Under the pieces are notes generated by a model that saw nothing but the letters and a program-made list of their open reading frames with translations, did no database searches and was not told where the DNA came from. From NCBI GenBank assembly GCA_001805375.1, contig MHFY01000045.1:7988-15245 (forward strand): DNA of 7,258 nucleotides, read 5' to 3'. The position numbers were made by a program, and so were the translations under genes. This DNA is from Omnitrophica WOR_2 bacterium GWA2_47_8 (lineage in GTDB: Bacteria; Omnitrophota; Gorgyraeia; Zapsychrales; GWA2-47-8). Each line of letters begins with the position of its first letter. Position 1 is the stretch's first letter. Of this stretch, positions 6,603 to 7,258 are shown in pieces.

Positions 6603-6760
6603 CTATGGCAAAGATCCCTGCGAAACGCAGGGTTTCAACTCAAGCCTCAGGAGGTTCATCACCAAAAGAGGTTTGTGTGCCGGCAGAATTGCCGGTAATA
6701 AACGGCCTTTAAAGGGAAAATTCCTGCTTTTTGTTGCGAAGTTTTTCAAAAAGAGGCCAA
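6603..6760 (+). other. Series of hairpins in the pilin 5' region, possible structured regulatory RNA
   Basis: Four structures follow one another. CCCTGCG/CGCAGGG at 6616-6632 is a perfect 7-base stem with loop AAA. CAAGCCTC/GAGGTTTG at 6641-6675 is 8 bases with one wobble and contains a small GGT/ACC hairpin. TGCCGGCA/TGCCGGTA at 6678-6697 is 8 bases with one wobble and loop GAAT. Last, CTTTTTG (6727-6733) pairs with CAAAAAG (6747-6753), extended by GGCCT (6704-6708) with AGGCC (6754-6758). No coding frame here looks real. The order GGCAAA, hairpin, CAAGCC, hairpin, GGCAG...TTGCCGG loosely recalls a c-di-GMP-I (GEMM) riboswitch, but key consensus bases do not match, so this is only a suggestion. 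Confidence 0.45.
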
Positions 6761-6798
6761 GATCATCTGTAGGCACGAAAGGGCAAAAGCGATAGTCC

Positions 6799-6951
6799 AT
6801 GAAAAAGTTGAATAAAAACGGACAACAATTAATCGAATATGCGATTATCGCCGGATTAGTGGCTGCGGCGTTGGTAGCCATGAGCACTTACGTGTTTCGA
6901 TCTGTTCAAGCAACACAGCAGATGATCCAAGAGGAATTTGAAAGAGATTAA
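6799..6951 (+). CDS. Flp-like prepilin with class III signal peptide (50 residues)
   Basis: The product has a short basic leader, MKKLNKNG, then QQLIEYAIIAGLVAAALVAMSTYVF and a polar tail ending in EEFERD. The leader, Gly8/Gln9 cleavage site, Glu13-Tyr14 (the conserved Glu5-Tyr6 of the mature pilin) and single hydrophobic helix are the layout of Flp/class III prepilins. A prepilin peptidase would cut after Gly8 at the cytoplasmic face, leaving a mature pilin of about 42 residues. The size is normal for Flp pilins. There is no Shine-Dalgarno next to this ATG; AAAGGG lies too far upstream. It is the first gene after the hairpin region and is probably co-transcribed with the next two genes. Confidence 0.85.
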   Translation: MKKLNKNGQQLIEYAIIAGLVAAALVAMSTYVFRSVQATQQMIQEEFERD

Positions 6952-6981
6952 CCATGTTTTTTCTAATGCAGTTTTTATTAC

Positions 6982-6988
6982 AAGGAGG
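6982..6988 (+). promoter_or_regulatory. Strong ribosome binding site of the second prepilin
   Basis: AAGGAGG lies 8 bases before the ATG at 6997. It settles this start and contrasts with the first prepilin and the larger genes, which have no clear Shine-Dalgarno. Confidence 0.85.
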
Positions 6989-6996
6989 AAGATGTA

Positions 6997-7194
6997 ATGG
7001 TCAATAAAACGAGAAAGAAAAAAGGTCAAAGCACCATAGAGTATATTCTCTTGGTTACGGCCGTTATTATTATTTTCTTGTTGTTCTTGGGTCGAGGAGG
7101 CATTTTTCAGCATGCCTTGGGTAATACATTATTGACTACCCAAGATGCTATGCAAAACGCAGCCAATAAACTTCGATTCGGAGGAAATCCGTAA
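6997..7194 (+). CDS. Flp-like prepilin with class III signal peptide (65 residues)
   Basis: MVNKTRKKKG is a strongly basic leader, followed by GQSTIEYILLVTAVIIIFLLFL: a Gly10/Gln11 cleavage site, the QSTIEY signature with Glu15 at mature position 5, and a hydrophobic helix to about residue 32. The tail is short and polar (QDAMQNAANKLRFGGNP). It would be inserted in the inner membrane, processed by a prepilin peptidase, and either built into the fibre or used as a minor pilin. It differs enough from the 50-residue neighbour to be a distinct subunit. It lies 45 bases after that gene and has its own strong ribosome binding site, which suggests high expression. Confidence 0.88.
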   Translation: MVNKTRKKKGQSTIEYILLVTAVIIIFLLFLGRGGIFQHALGNTLLTTQDAMQNAANKLRFGGNP

Positions 7195-7215
7195 CTACTA
7201 ATCATTCTGTATTTT

Positions 7216-7222
7216 AGGAGGG
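7216..7222 (+). promoter_or_regulatory. Strong ribosome binding site of the gene at 7232
   Basis: AGGAGGG lies 9 bases before the ATG at 7232 and supports that start although only nine codons are visible. Confidence 0.75.
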
Positions 7223-7231
7223 AAAATAAAA

Positions 7232-7258
7232 ATGTTTAGAAAATTCGCAGAACTAAAG
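7232..7258 (+). CDS. Start of a third small gene, probably another prepilin; 3' partial
   Basis: Only nine codons, MFRKFAELK, are inside the window. A strong ribosome binding site precedes the ATG. The position just after two prepilin genes and the basic N-terminus fit a third class III prepilin, in which a GQS-type cleavage site would come next. That part is inference, since the diagnostic region lies outside the window. Confidence 0.55.

Noticed and set aside
6474..6698. Possible 74-codon gene with GTG start after a G-run
   Set aside because: It runs through the intrinsic terminator and two hairpins and its product resembles nothing; a short leader peptide cannot be excluded.
6583..6795. 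Possible 70-codon gene ending just before the first pilin
   Set aside because: It would start inside the terminator T-tract at a TTG with no ribosome binding site, and its basic product has no domain.
6954..7007. 17-codon frame between the two pilins
   Set aside because: It overlaps the ribosome binding site and start of the second pilin and has no ribosome binding site of its own.

Overview
The window looks like part of a tight-adherence (Tad/Flp, type IVb) pilus locus from an uncultured Gram-negative-type bacterium. The reasons are an outer-membrane secretin, a CpaE/TadZ-type and a CpaF/TadA-type ATPase, and a run of tiny prepilins with class III signal peptides (the GQSxxEY cleavage region). 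The prepilin style, the domain fusions and the moderate base composition make me think of Candidatus Omnitrophota. That is recognition and inference; no marker gene here proves it.

Layout. Positions 2-1474 hold the 3' part of a secretin gene whose product carries a long Ser/Glu-rich linker and two TonB C-terminal domains. Four bases later comes a 722-residue gene (1479-3647) that fuses a CpaE/TadZ-like MinD-family ATPase to a complete CpaF/TadA secretion ATPase. A DUF192 gene follows after 13 bases (3661-4005). A small four-CxxC zinc-ribbon gene faces it on the minus strand (4015-4278), leaving only 9 bases between the two stop codons. A 232-base divergent intergenic region then carries a striking phased inverted repeat with an 8-base period (4297-4387) and a likely promoter. 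It leads into a 606-residue protein (4511-6331) with an N-terminal helix-turn-helix and a body resembling a DDE transposase that seems to lack its last catalytic acid.

Positions 6332-6798 are a 467-base non-coding stretch: a near-consensus sigma-70 promoter, a ~210-base leader or small RNA ending in a clear intrinsic terminator, then a series of hairpins running up to the first pilin gene. The window ends with two small prepilin genes (6799-6951, 6997-7194) and the first nine codons of a third gene (7232 onward).

How the parts may work together: the ATPase fusion would power and place the pilus machine at the inner membrane, the secretin would be the outer-membrane exit pore, and the small prepilins would be the fibre subunits. 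The promoter, terminator and hairpin series upstream of the pilins suggest that pilin expression is controlled separately from the machinery, perhaps by transcription attenuation. The platform proteins (TadB/TadC), CpaB and the prepilin peptidase are absent from this window, so the locus is probably split or continues outside it.
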